Assembly: GCA_034620365.1 (NCBI GenBank)
Contig: JAQGEQ010000071.1
Location: forward strand, 1,178,001-1,242,000
Source: Pegea sp. RAD2-039
Taxonomy: Eukaryota > Chordata > Thaliacea > Salpida > Salpidae
Reading direction: 5' to 3'
DNA: 64,000 nt
Numbering within the stretch: the stretch's first letter is position 1; each line of letters starts with the position of its first letter. Shown piece after piece: positions 1 through 13,090 of this stretch. The position numbers and the translations under genes are program-made. Under the pieces are notes generated by a model that was not told where the DNA came from, searched no databases, and worked only from the letters and a program-made list of their open reading frames with translations.

Positions 1-241
1 TTATAATGATTGAAAAAATATTTATAAATCTTTCTTGATTTCTTTCATAGTTGTATCAACATATATAAGTCTAATTTTGAGGCTTAGAATAAGTTAAGAT
101 AGTTTCTTGATTAACCTTCATTAAATTCTTTTATTTAAAAACTATTTTGTGCTGTTTTATGTCAATACTTTTCAAATTGTATATAAATAATATATTATAG
201 TTTTAATATATTATAGTTTTAAGGATATACTTGGCAAAAAA

Positions 242-850
242 ATGAATAGTTCACTTAAATTTGGTGTTCCTAATATTAATTTGGAAGAAGTCAGTGCTTT
301 AAACCATAATAGGTCAATAACATTTGTGAACACATTCATTAGTAGAACTTCTGACTTTCTGAATAGGTATGCATCTAAAGCTGAAGAAAATCTATCTGCT
401 CAAACACTAGAAATGCAAAAGTTAGAGATAGCAATAAACATTATTGAAGAAAAACTTGCCTCTATTCCAAGTCTAAAAGATTTTAAAGCTACAGCTGTAA
501 TAGAACAAGAAAATAATTCAACAACTAAAACTGAAGAAAAGTCTGTTCAAAGTGAAGAACCAAAACCATCAGATACTTTTGTTGAAGAAAAAGATGCAAA
601 CACAAATTTAGAATCAACTCAGCCAGTTGAAGAGAATTTTATTAAAGTTAAAGATGATTCGAGATATTCTAAATATTTCAAAATGGTTAATGTTGGTGTA
701 CCTAAAATGGCTGTTGAAAATAAAATGAGACAAGAGGGCCTAAACCCTGATTTGTTGGATACACCTGATGCCCCATGTCCTCAAGAAGAAGAAGTTAGTG
801 ATTTTAGTGGTGATGATAGTGGGTCTACAGCAAGTGGATTTAGTGATTAA
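242..850 (+). CDS. WASHC3: WASH complex subunit 3 (CCDC53), intronless
   Basis: This 202-residue protein matches WASHC3/CCDC53, the small coiled-coil subunit of the WASH complex, which activates Arp2/3 on endosomes. The N-terminal third (about residues 12-80) has the family pattern: a short Pro/Asn lead, the 'NRSITFVNTFI' segment and a helical run ending in 'LASIPSL'. A low-complexity Glu/Ser/Lys linker (about 85-140) follows. The C-terminal block 'YFKMVNVGVPKMAVENKM' and the 'LNPDLL' motif belong to the conserved WASHC3 tail, and the protein ends in an acidic Ser/Asp stretch finishing FSD, as in vertebrate members. There is no intron. The first ATG gives the expected length. Cyclin C follows only 198 bp downstream on the same strand. 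The assignment rests on remembered family sequence and is firm. Confidence 0.93.
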   Translation: MNSSLKFGVPNINLEEVSALNHNRSITFVNTFISRTSDFLNRYASKAEENLSAQTLEMQKLEIAINIIEEKLASIPSLKDFKATAVIEQENNSTTKTEEKSVQSEEPKPSDTFVEEKDANTNLESTQPVEENFIKVKDDSRYSKYFKMVNVGVPKMAVENKMRQEGLNPDLLDTPDAPCPQEEEVSDFSGDDSGSTASGFSD

Positions 851-1048
851 ATTTTGTTCTTATTAAAACTTAAACTTGTGCAATCATTTGTAATTTTTTT
901 ATCTTATTGTTTATTTATCATTTATTCATGTAATAATTGTCTGTCCATTTTATTTAAATAATTTAATACTAGTAATTGAAAAGTATTACATGAAATTACA
1001 ATTTATATAATTTGTGTCATACAGGTTAACTTTATTAGTAGTTTTAAT

Positions 1049-1879
1049 ATGGCGGGAAATTTTTGGAAAAGCTCCCATAACCAGCAATGGATTTTTGATA
1101 GAGAACACATAACTTTTCAAAGAAAAGAAGATTTGAAAATATTATCTGAAACTGAATATCAAAAAGTTATGATTTTTTTCACAAATGTCATTCAAAGTAT
1201 TGGAGAAGCTGTGAAGGTGCCCCAGCAAGTAATAGCTACTGCTATAGTGTATTTGAAAAGATTTTATACAAAATATTCTTTTCAAAGTTGTGATCCTTTA
1301 CTATTAGCACCGACATGTATATACCTTGCATCAAAAGTTGAGGAGTTTGGACCTCTATCTAACACTAGACTCATGACAATGACACAAAATGTGATCAAGC
1401 AAAAATTTTCATATGCATTCAGTGAGTTTGGATATAGCATAAAGCAGTTATGGGAATGTGAATTTTATCTAATGGAGCTTGTAGATTGTTGCTTGGTAGT
1501 TTATCATCCTTATAGACAGTTGATACAATATGTGAATGATTTAAAAATTTCTGATAGTAGTGATATACTTGCAAAAGCTTGGAGTATTTTAAATGATACT
1601 TACCGCACAGATGTCATTCTTATGTATCCACCTTACATGGTAGCATTAGCAAGCTTGCATATGGCGTGTACATCTCATGGTGTAGAGGAAAAAGTCCGTG
1701 ATTGGTTTGTTGATTTGAACGTTGATATTGATAAATTAATGGAAATTACTGTTATTATTTATGATTTACAAGAAATTTGGACGAATTTTGATTTAAAATC
1801 TGAAGTTGAAGGACTGCTTAAAAAAATCCCGAAGCCATGTTTAACACTAGATAGCAAACCAGATGTAAACACATCTTAA
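1049..1879 (+). CDS. CCNC: Cyclin C, Mediator kinase-module subunit, intronless
   Basis: A 276-residue cyclin C, partner of CDK8/CDK19 in the Mediator kinase module, acting in the nucleus. It starts with the family signature MAGNFWKSSH. Residues about 40-140 form the first cyclin fold, with 'QQVIATAIVYLKRFY' and 'APTCIYLASKVEEFG', both near-diagnostic. The second fold runs from about 150 to 245 ('YHPYRQL', 'YPPYMVALASLHMA'). Length is close to the usual 280 or so residues. The tail after residue 260 is variable. The gene has no intron. An AG preceded by an AT-rich tract lies about 25 nt before the ATG (TCATACAG, ending near 1023). PDCL3 begins 130 bp after the stop. Confidence 0.96.
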   Translation: MAGNFWKSSHNQQWIFDREHITFQRKEDLKILSETEYQKVMIFFTNVIQSIGEAVKVPQQVIATAIVYLKRFYTKYSFQSCDPLLLAPTCIYLASKVEEFGPLSNTRLMTMTQNVIKQKFSYAFSEFGYSIKQLWECEFYLMELVDCCLVVYHPYRQLIQYVNDLKISDSSDILAKAWSILNDTYRTDVILMYPPYMVALASLHMACTSHGVEEKVRDWFVDLNVDIDKLMEITVIIYDLQEIWTNFDLKSEVEGLLKKIPKPCLTLDSKPDVNTS

Positions 1880-2009
1880 CATTTTGTTTTTTCTCAAATT
1901 TTTCTCTTTTTTATTTACTATGTTTTTATGTAAAACTGATTACATTTATATCTCAGCTTTTGGATAGTTTTAGTAAATATATTTTGAAATTGTTTCATAA
2001 ATACTTACC

Positions 2010-3389
2010 ATGCAGGTAAATGATTGTATAACTTTGAATAGATTTAACATTTATTTTAATTAAAATATATTTATTGACCTTTATTCAATCTAAACACAAG
2101 TTGTCGGTTCCTTCTCTTAATCTTAACAATTAAATTGTTTAAGGATCCAAATGAAGATACTGAGTGGAATGATATTTTAAGAAAACATGGGATTCTTCCT
2201 GCTAAAGAGAAACCAGCTCCACTAGAAGAAGAACAAGACCTAACAGAGCCAGGTATTTGCTAAACATATTCGTAGCATAATTGATTTTATTGGTCGATGA
2301 GATAACAATTTGGTTTATAATCCAGTGGTGGTCTTAGTTAGAATCTCTTTTTAAGCAGAAAATTTAATGAAATTTAGTTGTTTCAGCTCTTTAACTTGTA
2401 AAACTCCTTGGCCAACAATACTAAGCTGAGATAAAACTGTCTGAAAAGTTTTTTAGCAAAAAGGCTAATGACTCGCCTGATTCTATCAGACGTAGCAAAG
2501 CACCTACTTTGGTAGTGTGTATGCTTCAATGAAAAATTATTTTATTTGAAATTTAAAGCTAACATTTTATTTTCAGTAAAAAATTACGATGATATGACTT
2601 TAGATGAAATAGAAGATGAGGAAGAAGCTGCAATCCTGGAAAGATGCCGGTTTGTTAATATCAAATAGAGAAGTACAACATTCATATTTAATTCTTTTTA
2701 CAGACGGCAGCGAATTGCTGAGATGAAAGCTAAAATGGCGAAAGCCAAATTCGGAGAGGTTCGTGAAATTTCAGCGATTGATTATGTGAAAGAAGTAAAT
2801 GAAGCTGGTGATGGAATCTGGGTGGTCCTGCATCTCTACAAACAAGGGTACATCATAGAAGTTTTCATTATTCCTAATTTTATATTTTTTGGTTAATTTC
2901 GAAAAGTTTGTTGTTTACAAAATTATATAAAAGAAAAGATGTTTTTTTCATCTGAGTTGAAACTTTCGAACAGAATTCCTCTGTGCGCTTTGATCAATCA
3001 GCACATCAGCAAGTTAGCCCACAAGTTCCCGGAAGTGAAGTTCCTTAAAAGTATCTCGACCACTTGTATACCCAACTACCCTGACAAAAATCTGCCCACT
3101 TTGTTCGTGTACAAGGACGGCAACATGGCCCATCAGTTTGTGGGTCCAATCAACTTTGGTGGCATGTCCTTGACTTGCGATCGTGAGCCCCTTTTTGACT
3201 CCTTGTTCTCTTTTTTTAGTGAAATCTTTTACAGAACTTGAATGGAAGCTTCACAGTGTTGAAGTTGTCAAAAGCGAACTAATTAAAGAAGAAATCGCCA
3301 AACATGAAGTTCGTGACGTGATGATGTCATCAATTCGATCTTCTTACAAAATGTCAAAAAATGAAGATTCTAGTGATGAAGATTACTGA
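2010..3389 (+). CDS. PDCL3: Phosducin-like protein 3 (viral IAP-associated factor), 6 exons
   Basis: Spliced gene for a 231-residue PDCL3, a thioredoxin-fold co-chaperone of the CCT/TRiC chaperonin (actin and tubulin folding). Exons: 2010-2015 (only ATG CAG), 2144-2252, 2577-2649, 2704-2847, 2974-3182 and 3235-3389; the sum is 696 nt, exactly 232 codons. The two-codon first exon gives Met-Gln, and exon 2 continues [19 protein letters not shown], the family N-terminus. Later hallmarks are 'KFGEV', '[17 protein letters not shown]', '[15 protein letters not shown]' and 'ELEWKL'. The C-terminus is Ser/Asp-rich. Reading straight through the introns would split it into two false ORFs. AATAAA at 3660 is a plausible polyadenylation signal. 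Confidence 0.93.
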
Positions 3390-3659
3390 TTTTAAATTCT
3401 TTTCTATTATTTGGTTTCTCGACAAATTACTTCTTTTAAAAGTTTAAACTTGATGATGACAGAAGGACCTTTATGGATTTTCAGTTTTATGGATTTTATT
3501 TAATTTCAAAATTTCTTTGATCGACAAATACAACTTTTGATAATCATAACTTTATTTAAATACTTTTATTATTATGCATTACTGGAAGTTTTTATCTCTA
3601 TAACTAAAAATTCTTTTCTCTTGATCGCTTTGAAATATGTTTCTACCTTTAACTAATTG

Positions 3660-3665
3660 AATAAA
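3660..3665 (+). promoter_or_regulatory. Candidate polyadenylation signal of PDCL3
   Basis: Canonical AATAAA 271 nt downstream of the PDCL3 stop, in AT-rich DNA. It is the best-placed hexamer before the retrotransposon debris begins. Confidence 0.45.
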
Positions 3666-3839
3666 ATCATTTTAAAAACCACTTTTGTCAGTCAATCTTG
3701 TTTTTATTATTAACTTTTTCTAAAAGTCATTTCTTTCTCGACAGAAACTTCGATCTTTAGATTAAGTTAATATAAACTACATTACACGATTTTTTGATTT
3801 TTGACAAAATTTCGAGATTTTTTAAATTAAAATATTTTA

Positions 3840-4740
3840 ACTATAATCGATATTTTGGTGGTCTAGACGGTTTGAAACTGAAAAGTTACTTAGTCGAGCA
3901 ACCATACTTGGGATAGTAACGCCGAGATCAACTGGTCGTAGGTTTTCAGTCTGGGTTTATTCTCAAATATTTGCTTCTTTTGAAGCAGTGGCACTATTTA
4001 TCGATAGTTGGGAAGATACTTTCTGAGCTGCTGTGGACCTTTCATGATATAGCATGGAGTGCCGTACCTTCGAAGGATCAGTGTTTCTAATGGTTCAGAT
4101 CAAATTTGAAATATTCTTATATATTGAACCAGTGGTAAAAATTTTAAGATATAAAATTTCGAGCTTGAAGAAATTTTGATGTTACAAGAAGACTAAGAAA
4201 CTGAAAATGCAGCCGTGATGAAAAAAACTCAAAAATGTTTTTATATCGGATAATAATGGTGATCTGCTTAGGCCAAGTATGGTCATGCCGGGTGTGCTCT
4301 AAAATGGGTTTTTTCAAATATCCTCCCCTACCCTTGCATGTATCCTTAAGCAAACACAGGAGCAGCCAATGTTACTTTTGATACCCCTTCATACAATAGA
4401 TCCTTTAAATGACACTTCTTCCATTCCACGGACGTGTAGCTAGCGTAGTCTTTGCTCGCTTAACTTGTCAGGCCAGTGCGTTTCAAGACTTCCTCGACTT
4501 TTAAAAGATGCAACGATTGCTGCGTCATCAGCATAAAACAAGTCATATACCATGATGAAAAGACTTCTGTTAGATACTAAATGATGGTAAGTTCTTTCAG
4601 TAGACGAATGAAACGCTAAATAGCATTGAGGTAAGAGCGTTGAGTTAAGGACACATCCCTGTTTTACTCCAGATGGTAAATGGTTCAACGCAGCTTCCAT
4701 CATCATGGGCGTGTCGTTTTTGACTTGTACATTATCTTAC
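3840..4740 (-). mobile_element. Decayed non-LTR retrotransposon with reverse-transcriptase fragment
   Basis: On the minus strand, 4706-4440 translates to a piece of reverse transcriptase containing 'GVKQGCVL' and, about 40 residues later, 'YADDAAIV', the catalytic YADD box of non-LTR retrotransposon RTs. Spacing between the boxes is shorter than usual and the flanks are out of frame, so this is a dead remnant. Minus-strand sequence down to about 3840 has no intact frame, but resembles a stretch near 47 kb (shared GGGTTTATTCTCA), suggesting the same family. It looks different from the CR1/Jockey-like family elsewhere in the window. The outer boundaries are estimates. Confidence 0.6.
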
Positions 4741-4794
4741 TAAGAAGATGTAATTTGCAGCATACTAGTCAGCAATCAGCATTAGATTTATCAA

Positions 4795-5510
4795 TCTAAA
4801 TCTTACTTTCTAAAGATACTTTGAAAATTCCAGAGATTAAATACGACCTTATTCTTACTTTTGAAATTCTTCAAGATTTGGTTGACCTTCAATTCGATAA
4901 TTTCTTCTCTATTAGTCCCACCTTCAAGTTATATTAACTTCGACGACAAATTAAAAAAAAAAATCTCATACCGGATAATTAACATTTGGAACCAGCTGCA
5001 TCAGACATTGTCATGTCAGGCTCTCCCGTTTTAAAGCTAAAGTTGGATCGTGTTAATATTGCCAATTTTGTCATTTTTAAACTGTGGTTCTATAACAATG
5101 ATATTGAATCTATAAATAAATCAAGTAACAAGATTTTTAATCATAAATTACAAAAGATTTGGAACTAATTCTATAAGTGTATAACTTGAAGAATTCTTTA
5201 CTCAATTAAATGACAGCATACGATTCACCATACTCTGTTAGAATTAGATAAATCTAATCTTATCGGCGAAAGTTGACCAAAGAGTACATAGTTTAAGGTG
5301 AAGCAATTGTGATTTTTTTTCTCTTTTTTATATTATTAATTTTCTATGTAATTGTTCATTGCTATATTGTATGGGACTACTGAAATATTAAGTGTCGTAT
5401 CTTTATATCTTTTTCTATCTTAATTGTGAGAATGTGTGTCAGCGAAAGGTGCTGTTTCCAGGCACTCTTCTTTTTGTATATTGTAATTAATACAGAATAG
5501 TAGTGAACAA
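4795..5510 (+). mobile_element. Degenerate 3' end of CR1/Jockey-like LINE
   Basis: Plus-strand similarity to the better-preserved copies at 11.1-12.2 kb and 23.6-24.4 kb. About 4795-4950 encodes a worn version of the end of the RT ORF (KYDLILTFEIL, FSISPTFKLY). About 4985-5100 matches 'ACCAGCTGC..CAGACATTGTCATGTCAG'. About 5320-5500 matches the 3' UTR, including the 'GTGTGTCAGCGAAAGGTGCT' stretch near the end. Many stops and indels; not functional. The middle includes a separate repeat at 5183-5260. Confidence 0.6.
5183..5260 (+). repeat. Short dispersed repeat, copy 1
   Basis: About 78 bp beginning ACTTGAAGAATTCTTTACTCA and containing 'ATGACAGCATACGATT'. It recurs with a few differences at 9901-9977 in the same orientation. 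No coding content is seen. Confidence 0.6.
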
Positions 5511-6504
5511 GAAAACTCAAGATTGTTAGAGGTTGAAAAATATTCTATAGCCTTACCACAGTTTTCGAGTTAAATCAAACCATAAAATCTACACGAATAT
5601 GGTGACTTTTCTGCTTAAGAGCAATTTACTTTTACAAATATATTCAATTAATAGTTTATTTATTTTTAATCAATAAGTTTTTAATTTCATCTAAATAAAA
5701 GTTGAAGCTCTGAATAAACACAAATTTGATCACGGTTTTATAATACGATAAGGCTTCTTCTAAACAGTATTATGTATTTGCTTCAATGAATCACAGAACT
5801 TCTACTAAATTCAAGAATCATCTCAAACGACAGCTACTCTGAAATCAGCACAAGAGTCATGGAACATATTTAGTCGACGGTGTTGTAACAATAAGTTCTT
5901 ATCAACTCCAACCACTTTGCTGGAGGTTTATTATCTATTTAAATTCCTTAACTAAACCCTTCTTTATACCAAAAGTTAAAAACTTCAAAGCTACTAGATG
6001 AGAAAATTCCAACCTTATGCTGAACGCTTGGCATCCACTCTACATGCTTTTCTACAATTATTTTATTATAGCAACTCTGACTTAGAAGTAGAACACGATA
6101 GCATAGAAAACATGCAACGTTTAAAGAATAAATTTAGAAACTAAACTGAGGTGATCAATGTTGCCAAGTACAGCTCTCAAAGGTTATTTCAGATTATTGA
6201 AAGGTAGAAGAATGTAAGAGGAGTTTTCAATAAATTAAGCATTCTTAAAGAATGTTGAAGTATCACAAAAAAGTGTGATACTTTTCATCAGGTCACATAC
6301 CAATCAAAGAAATCGAGGCAATTCAAAAACAAATTAAAAAATTTCTTTTAAAATGATTAAGAATTACTGAAGTTAGGAGCACCATACAAGCAACTAGATT
6401 GGGTATATTTAAACGAACCTAGGAGTACTAACAAATTACAAATTGATTCATGTGTACGTTAATGAATGAACGGTCAGAGATAGGCTGAAGTTGCTGATAA
6501 ATAT
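5511..6504. other. Intergenic, no gene recognised
   Basis: AT-rich DNA between LINE debris and the left EF1A copy. A 47-codon open stretch begins at about 5999, but I recognise nothing in it. It contains the presumed 3' UTR of the left EF1A gene (reading leftwards from 6504), which shares nothing with the 3' UTR of the right copy. Confidence 0.5.
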
Positions 6505-8697
<2,193 letters not shown>

Positions 8698-8899
8698 TTC
8701 ACACTTTTATTTTAAATAGAAAATATTGATTTAAGGTATCTGCAAAAACTACAGATTTCTAATAATTTTAATCTTCTTGATTTTTGGCTTTATCTGAAAC
8801 AACAAAAATCATAATTACTTTTAGAACATGAAATACAAACATTTAATAATTCATACATACTTTTCACATAAGCACGACTTTATTGCTGGTAAAATGTTC

Positions 8900-9540
8900 A
8901 TTTTCTTGTCTGAAATAAATTAAACTTAATTAAATTAAAATAAGAAATGATTCAAATTATAAAATCATTAGAAAGTTCAGACATCCAAGGAAGGTATTTA
9001 AACCATCATTTAATTTATCAGTGGAAACTGCGAATGTGGATATATCTCATCATAATTAAATATAGTGATAAAAAGCTGGATATAAACTTACCTAAATCAT
9101 ATTTAGAAGAGAAATTGAAAATAATTTTTGATATTGTATTCTGAAATAAATAGAATAATTTATAAAACTGAGAACAAAAAATTCGAATTTTAATTAAGTT
9201 AAAAGTTCAGACATCCAAGGAAGGTATTTAAACCATCATTAATTTATCAGTGGAAACTGCGAATGTGGATATATCTCATCATAATTAAATATAGTGATAA
9301 AAAGCTGGATATAAACTTACCTAAATCATATTTAAAGAGAAATTGAAATAAAATCATGGTTAAACCTGAAATAAATAAAACCAATTATAAAACTGATAAT
9401 AAAATAGATAATAAAATAGATATTTAGTTTGTATTTAAAAATTATAAAAAAAAGTTTAGAAATTCAAGTAAGGTTCTTAAAACCATTATTTCAAATAATC
9501 AGCAGAAACTACGAATGTAGAAATAAATCACTGTAACTCA
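8900..9540. repeat. Three-copy tandem array, period about 230-250 bp
   Basis: The motif GTTCAGACATCCAAGGAAGG with about 140 bp of following sequence occurs at about 8974 and again at about 9204, nearly identical. A third, clearly diverged copy begins at about 9453. Each unit is preceded by 'CTGAAATAAAT' and an AT-rich linker. The 65-codon ORF across copy 1 is not shared in frame by the others and is not treated as a gene. It lies just inside the EF1A spacer. Confidence 0.75.
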
Positions 9541-9900
9541 TATTACATCTCACAAAAAACTGAAATAGCTTACAGTTTTAGACGATGTGCATAGCATAAA
9601 AGGCGCATATGCGACAAAAAAGTTGCCAAAATGAGCTGAACAGAGAGGTACTCTTAGACCAACGTGCTTACACGTCATAATTTTTATAAAAACACTACAA
9701 ACTAATTTTTATAAAAAAGAGATTATAAAAACAGTTTATAAACTATGGTAATAACTTTTTAAAGTTTATATAAAGGCTTAACAACTTTTCTATTATAATA
9801 TATTATTCATTAGCTTAAACATTTTTTGAATAAGTAAATTTTAGAAATGCTTATAAAGCTTCGAGATTTCAGAACATTTCTGAAGCATCTAAACACTATG

Positions 9901-9977
9901 ACTTGAAGAATTCTTTACTCAAACTAAAATGACAGCATACGATTTACCATATTCTGCTAGAAGTAAATAAATCTAAA
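9901..9977 (+). repeat. Short dispersed repeat, copy 2
   Basis: Partner of the copy at 5183-5260, same orientation. Shares ACTTGAAGAATTCTTTACTC and 'ATGACAGCATACGATT' with small indels. Confidence 0.6.
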
Positions 9978-11099
9978 TCCAATTTTATTTAAATCTAATT
10001 TTAGATTAAAACAAACGAATAATAAATGAAAAAATAAGACAAGATAAAGTAAAAGGTCCAAATTGTGGTGTTTTGAGTGAGCTGTTTTATATATATTTTA
10101 TTATTATTTGACATCTTTAGAAAGGTGTAATGAACTTAATCACCTACCAATTGAGTAATTATCTATTCTATGTGGAGATACCAAAAATTTTCATCAAGTA
10201 AAAAAGAATATCACTTGGTATAGTACTAGCATTCATATTGCGGATTGCGAATAGCTTTGAATTGCAGTTAAATCTTACTGGATTTAATGATCTATTTTAG
10301 AGGTTATGAAAGAGACATAAACACAACAGAATATAATTCCAGATTTCAAGGTAAGAAATCGATATGTATAGAGAGAGAGATTTAAAACTATTTTTCGAAA
10401 AAGAAGAGAATTCAAACTGCATTAGCCTATTATACTTTTAAGTTGTCTCTAAAGAGCAAGCAAGTGCTACTTCTTCTGGTGTAAATGCAATTATATATTT
10501 GATTTGGACAGGGGAACAGGCCAATAGATTTAATATTTTATCAAACAATTTAGACTCATCTAAGAACTGATATTAAGAAATGATCAGTTTGTTTGGAATT
10601 AAAGAAACGTGACTCATTTTTCTCTTATTCGATATTGACTTGATATTACATAAATTACATGACAATTCTAATACGGTAGGCTTATTCAGACAAATTTATC
10701 ATCTTTGTTAGTCACACGGATAGTATCATAATTTTTGCAAACTTCCTTTATAAGTTTTTTGTAATGCTCTTGCTCCAAATTTTTCGATCCAGTTAGATAA
10801 AACTTTGGACGGTTTTGCCAGGGAAATGAATGCTGAGGTTGCAGAGTTTCAGCAGTTCATTTAGACAGCCGTATGAAAATCAGCCCGTATTTGGAAAATT
10901 TAGGGCCAACACCAATAATTACGTAAATATAAAAACGAACAAAGTTTTTAAGAAGGTTATAGATTCTTGTCTAGTGATCTTTGATTTTTACAGTCTCCTA
11001 GTTAAGTTTATTAGATTAAAAATTCTAAATCAAATCATTCCAAGTTGCACTACAACTCCACAGATGATATCAAAATGTTTCTAAATTATTCAGAGAAAT
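9978..11099. other. EF1A spacer, no gene recognised
   Basis: AT-rich spacer DNA without a recognisable gene. An 84-codon open frame at 10830-11084 has no family features and ends against the LINE fragment, so I regard it as chance or transposon wreckage. A short GA microsatellite (GAGAGAGAGA) lies near 10370. Confidence 0.45.
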
Positions 11100-12236
11100 A
11101 AAGTTTATTTATTTTATTTTTTATTTATTTCAATAAATGCGAAGGAGGGTACCTGAAGAAAGTACCTCTCGCTAACACACATTCTCACAAATAACATCTG
11201 TTTAGTTAGAAATATAGAAAGTAAAAGATGTAACACATGGTATTTCGATAGCACCCAAAGCATATAACAGTGAACAATTACATGGAATGTTAATAATATA
11301 AAAAAGAGAAAAATCACAGTTTAGAAATGACAATGTTGGCAATATTATAACGGTTCAACTTCTTTTTGAACAACGCGAGCGACTTCGACATGGCAATGTC
11401 TGATGGCAGCTGGTTCCATGTGTTAACTGTGCGGTATGAGAAAAATTTGCTCTGACCAATGCACTAGGTGATATAGGCTTATTAAGGTGTAATGTGTGTC
11501 GTCTGAGCTGATATAACTTGAGGGAAGGACTAATGGAAAAGGAATCATCAAACTGAATGTTAACTAAATTGTGGATAATTTTAAAAATAAGAAGTAAATC
11601 GTATTTAATCCGTTGGATTTCCAAAGTATCTAATTTGAAGAAACTGAGACGATGTTTATAACTATCATATTTAATATCAAGTTTCCTACATACCAATCTC
11701 GTAAAAGTTGCCTGAACAGATTCGTTTTTTTTTATATCACTAACTTGATATGGCATCCATGCACTGACATTGTATTAAAGAATTGGACGTACGTACAATT
11801 TGAAAAGATTTATAAAAAAGCATGGGTCCTTAGAATTAAAGGTCTTTATAATAAGGAAGACAAGGTTGATTGATTTTCCAAAGATTTTGGAAACATAATT
11901 GCCCCCTTTAAAGTTAGAAGATAGAGTAATGCCAAAGTCTCGGACCGAAGATACTCGTTGAATAATAAATCTATTGATGGAGTATTGGTTCAAGCAATTT
12001 ACAGGTGGTTTACGAGAAAAAGTTATAAGTTCAGACTTTGTGGGCTGGATTCTGAGCTGCCAGTTCGTAAACCAGTTTTCTACAGTGTGTAGTGCAGTTT
12101 GAAGTTTTGAAAGATTACAAGATAATAGATTGATATCATCTGCATACACAAACACTCTGACATCATCTACTGCTACTAATCTTTTGATGAAAATTAAAAA
12201 GAGAAAGCTGTTTTTCATCTCTAAATAGTTAAGCAA
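11100..12236 (-). mobile_element. 5'-truncated CR1/Jockey-like LINE
   Basis: Minus-strand remnant of a non-LTR retrotransposon. From about 12236 it reads an RT domain with 'VFVYADDINLLS' (YADD active site), a helical stretch 'LQTALHTVENWF' and the thumb-like region to 'YVRPIL'. A TAA stop then replaces the Glu codon found at the same place in the plus-strand copy at 23.7 kb. The frame continues past the stop through 'YNVSAWMPYQV' to about 11358. The 3' UTR ends near 11100 in an A/T-rich tail with 'TTTATTGAAATAAATAAA' (read on the minus strand). Only the last third or so of an element is present, typical of 5' truncation at insertion. It sits inside the EF1A spacer. Confidence 0.8.
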
Positions 12237-12689
12237 ATTTAATGCTCTTTGCTTTTTAACGACAATTTTTTAGTACTATATTTGATACTTTTCAATTTTC
12301 ATTGGATTCTACTAAACTATTGCTTTAATCCAGACAACTCAATTCAAATAATGACAAATTTTTCACCTGCCATTAAATAAATTTTCGAACTCTAACTTAG
12401 AATTATCTGACTTTTATCTAAACAACAATAAATTTTCTTAATATCAGGTCATTAAATACTTGAACATCTTCATATATCACAATATAAATTAGACTCACGA
12501 TATCAATTATTTGTGTAGGTTACATCCGCCCGAATTAATTTTAAATCTTCTGTATGGAGTACTCACCTTGAAATTGATATTAAAAAGCTTGAATTCATTT
12601 AAAGATCAGTTACTTGGAAAGCTTTTTAAGTGTGGTGTGGCAATGTCGACACCCTTTCTCCTCGCACTAATATTTAAGAAGTTATTAGT

Positions 12690-13090
12690 TTTTTTTTCTT
12701 AACTTTAATAGCTTTTTTAAAGATTGTGATCTTTTATTGGTCTTCAGATATTCATCAGTCAAAATTAATCTACTAAAAAGCTTTAATAACACCTAATTGA
12801 CTAAAATAGCTTTTTTAATAGGAAACCACATTTGAGAATCGTTTTCTAGATTCCGTCATTATAAAAAAATATATTTACTTTCTAAAGATTTTGATTAAAT
12901 ATTTACCTATGTCTTATTTTGTTCTTGTTATTTTCTACGATAACTATATTAAATTGTGGTACTTCAAAACTTTTCATTATCTTTCCACTCATATTGTTTG
13001 GTTTGTGTTCGCTATAAGAGCTGTATAATTTGTCACTTGCGGCCATGTATTGAATAAAACACATAAATAATAGATGAAAATGTTTCATAA
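12690..13090 (+). repeat. Dispersed 0.2-0.4-kb repeat, copy 1
   Basis: Matches 20480-20900, and in its last 200 bp 25890-26090. The most conserved part runs from 'TTGTGGTACTTCAAAACTTTTCATTATCTTT' (split here; see 12955-12985) through 'GAGCTGTATAATTTGTCA' to 'GCCATGTATTGAATAAAACA' near 13045. All three copies share the orientation and end in an A/T-rich tail, as a SINE or LINE 3'-end family would. No coding capacity seen. Confidence 0.65.

Noticed and set aside
4144..4353. 69-codon minus-strand ORF
   Set aside because: Lies within retrotransposon wreckage and shows no domain of its own.
8947..9144. 65-codon ORF in the spacer
   Set aside because: Falls in the tandem array and is not kept open in the second unit, which has a frame-changing indel.
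10830..11084. 84-codon ORF
   Set aside because: No recognisable features, adjacent to LINE 3' end; likely chance or transposon debris.
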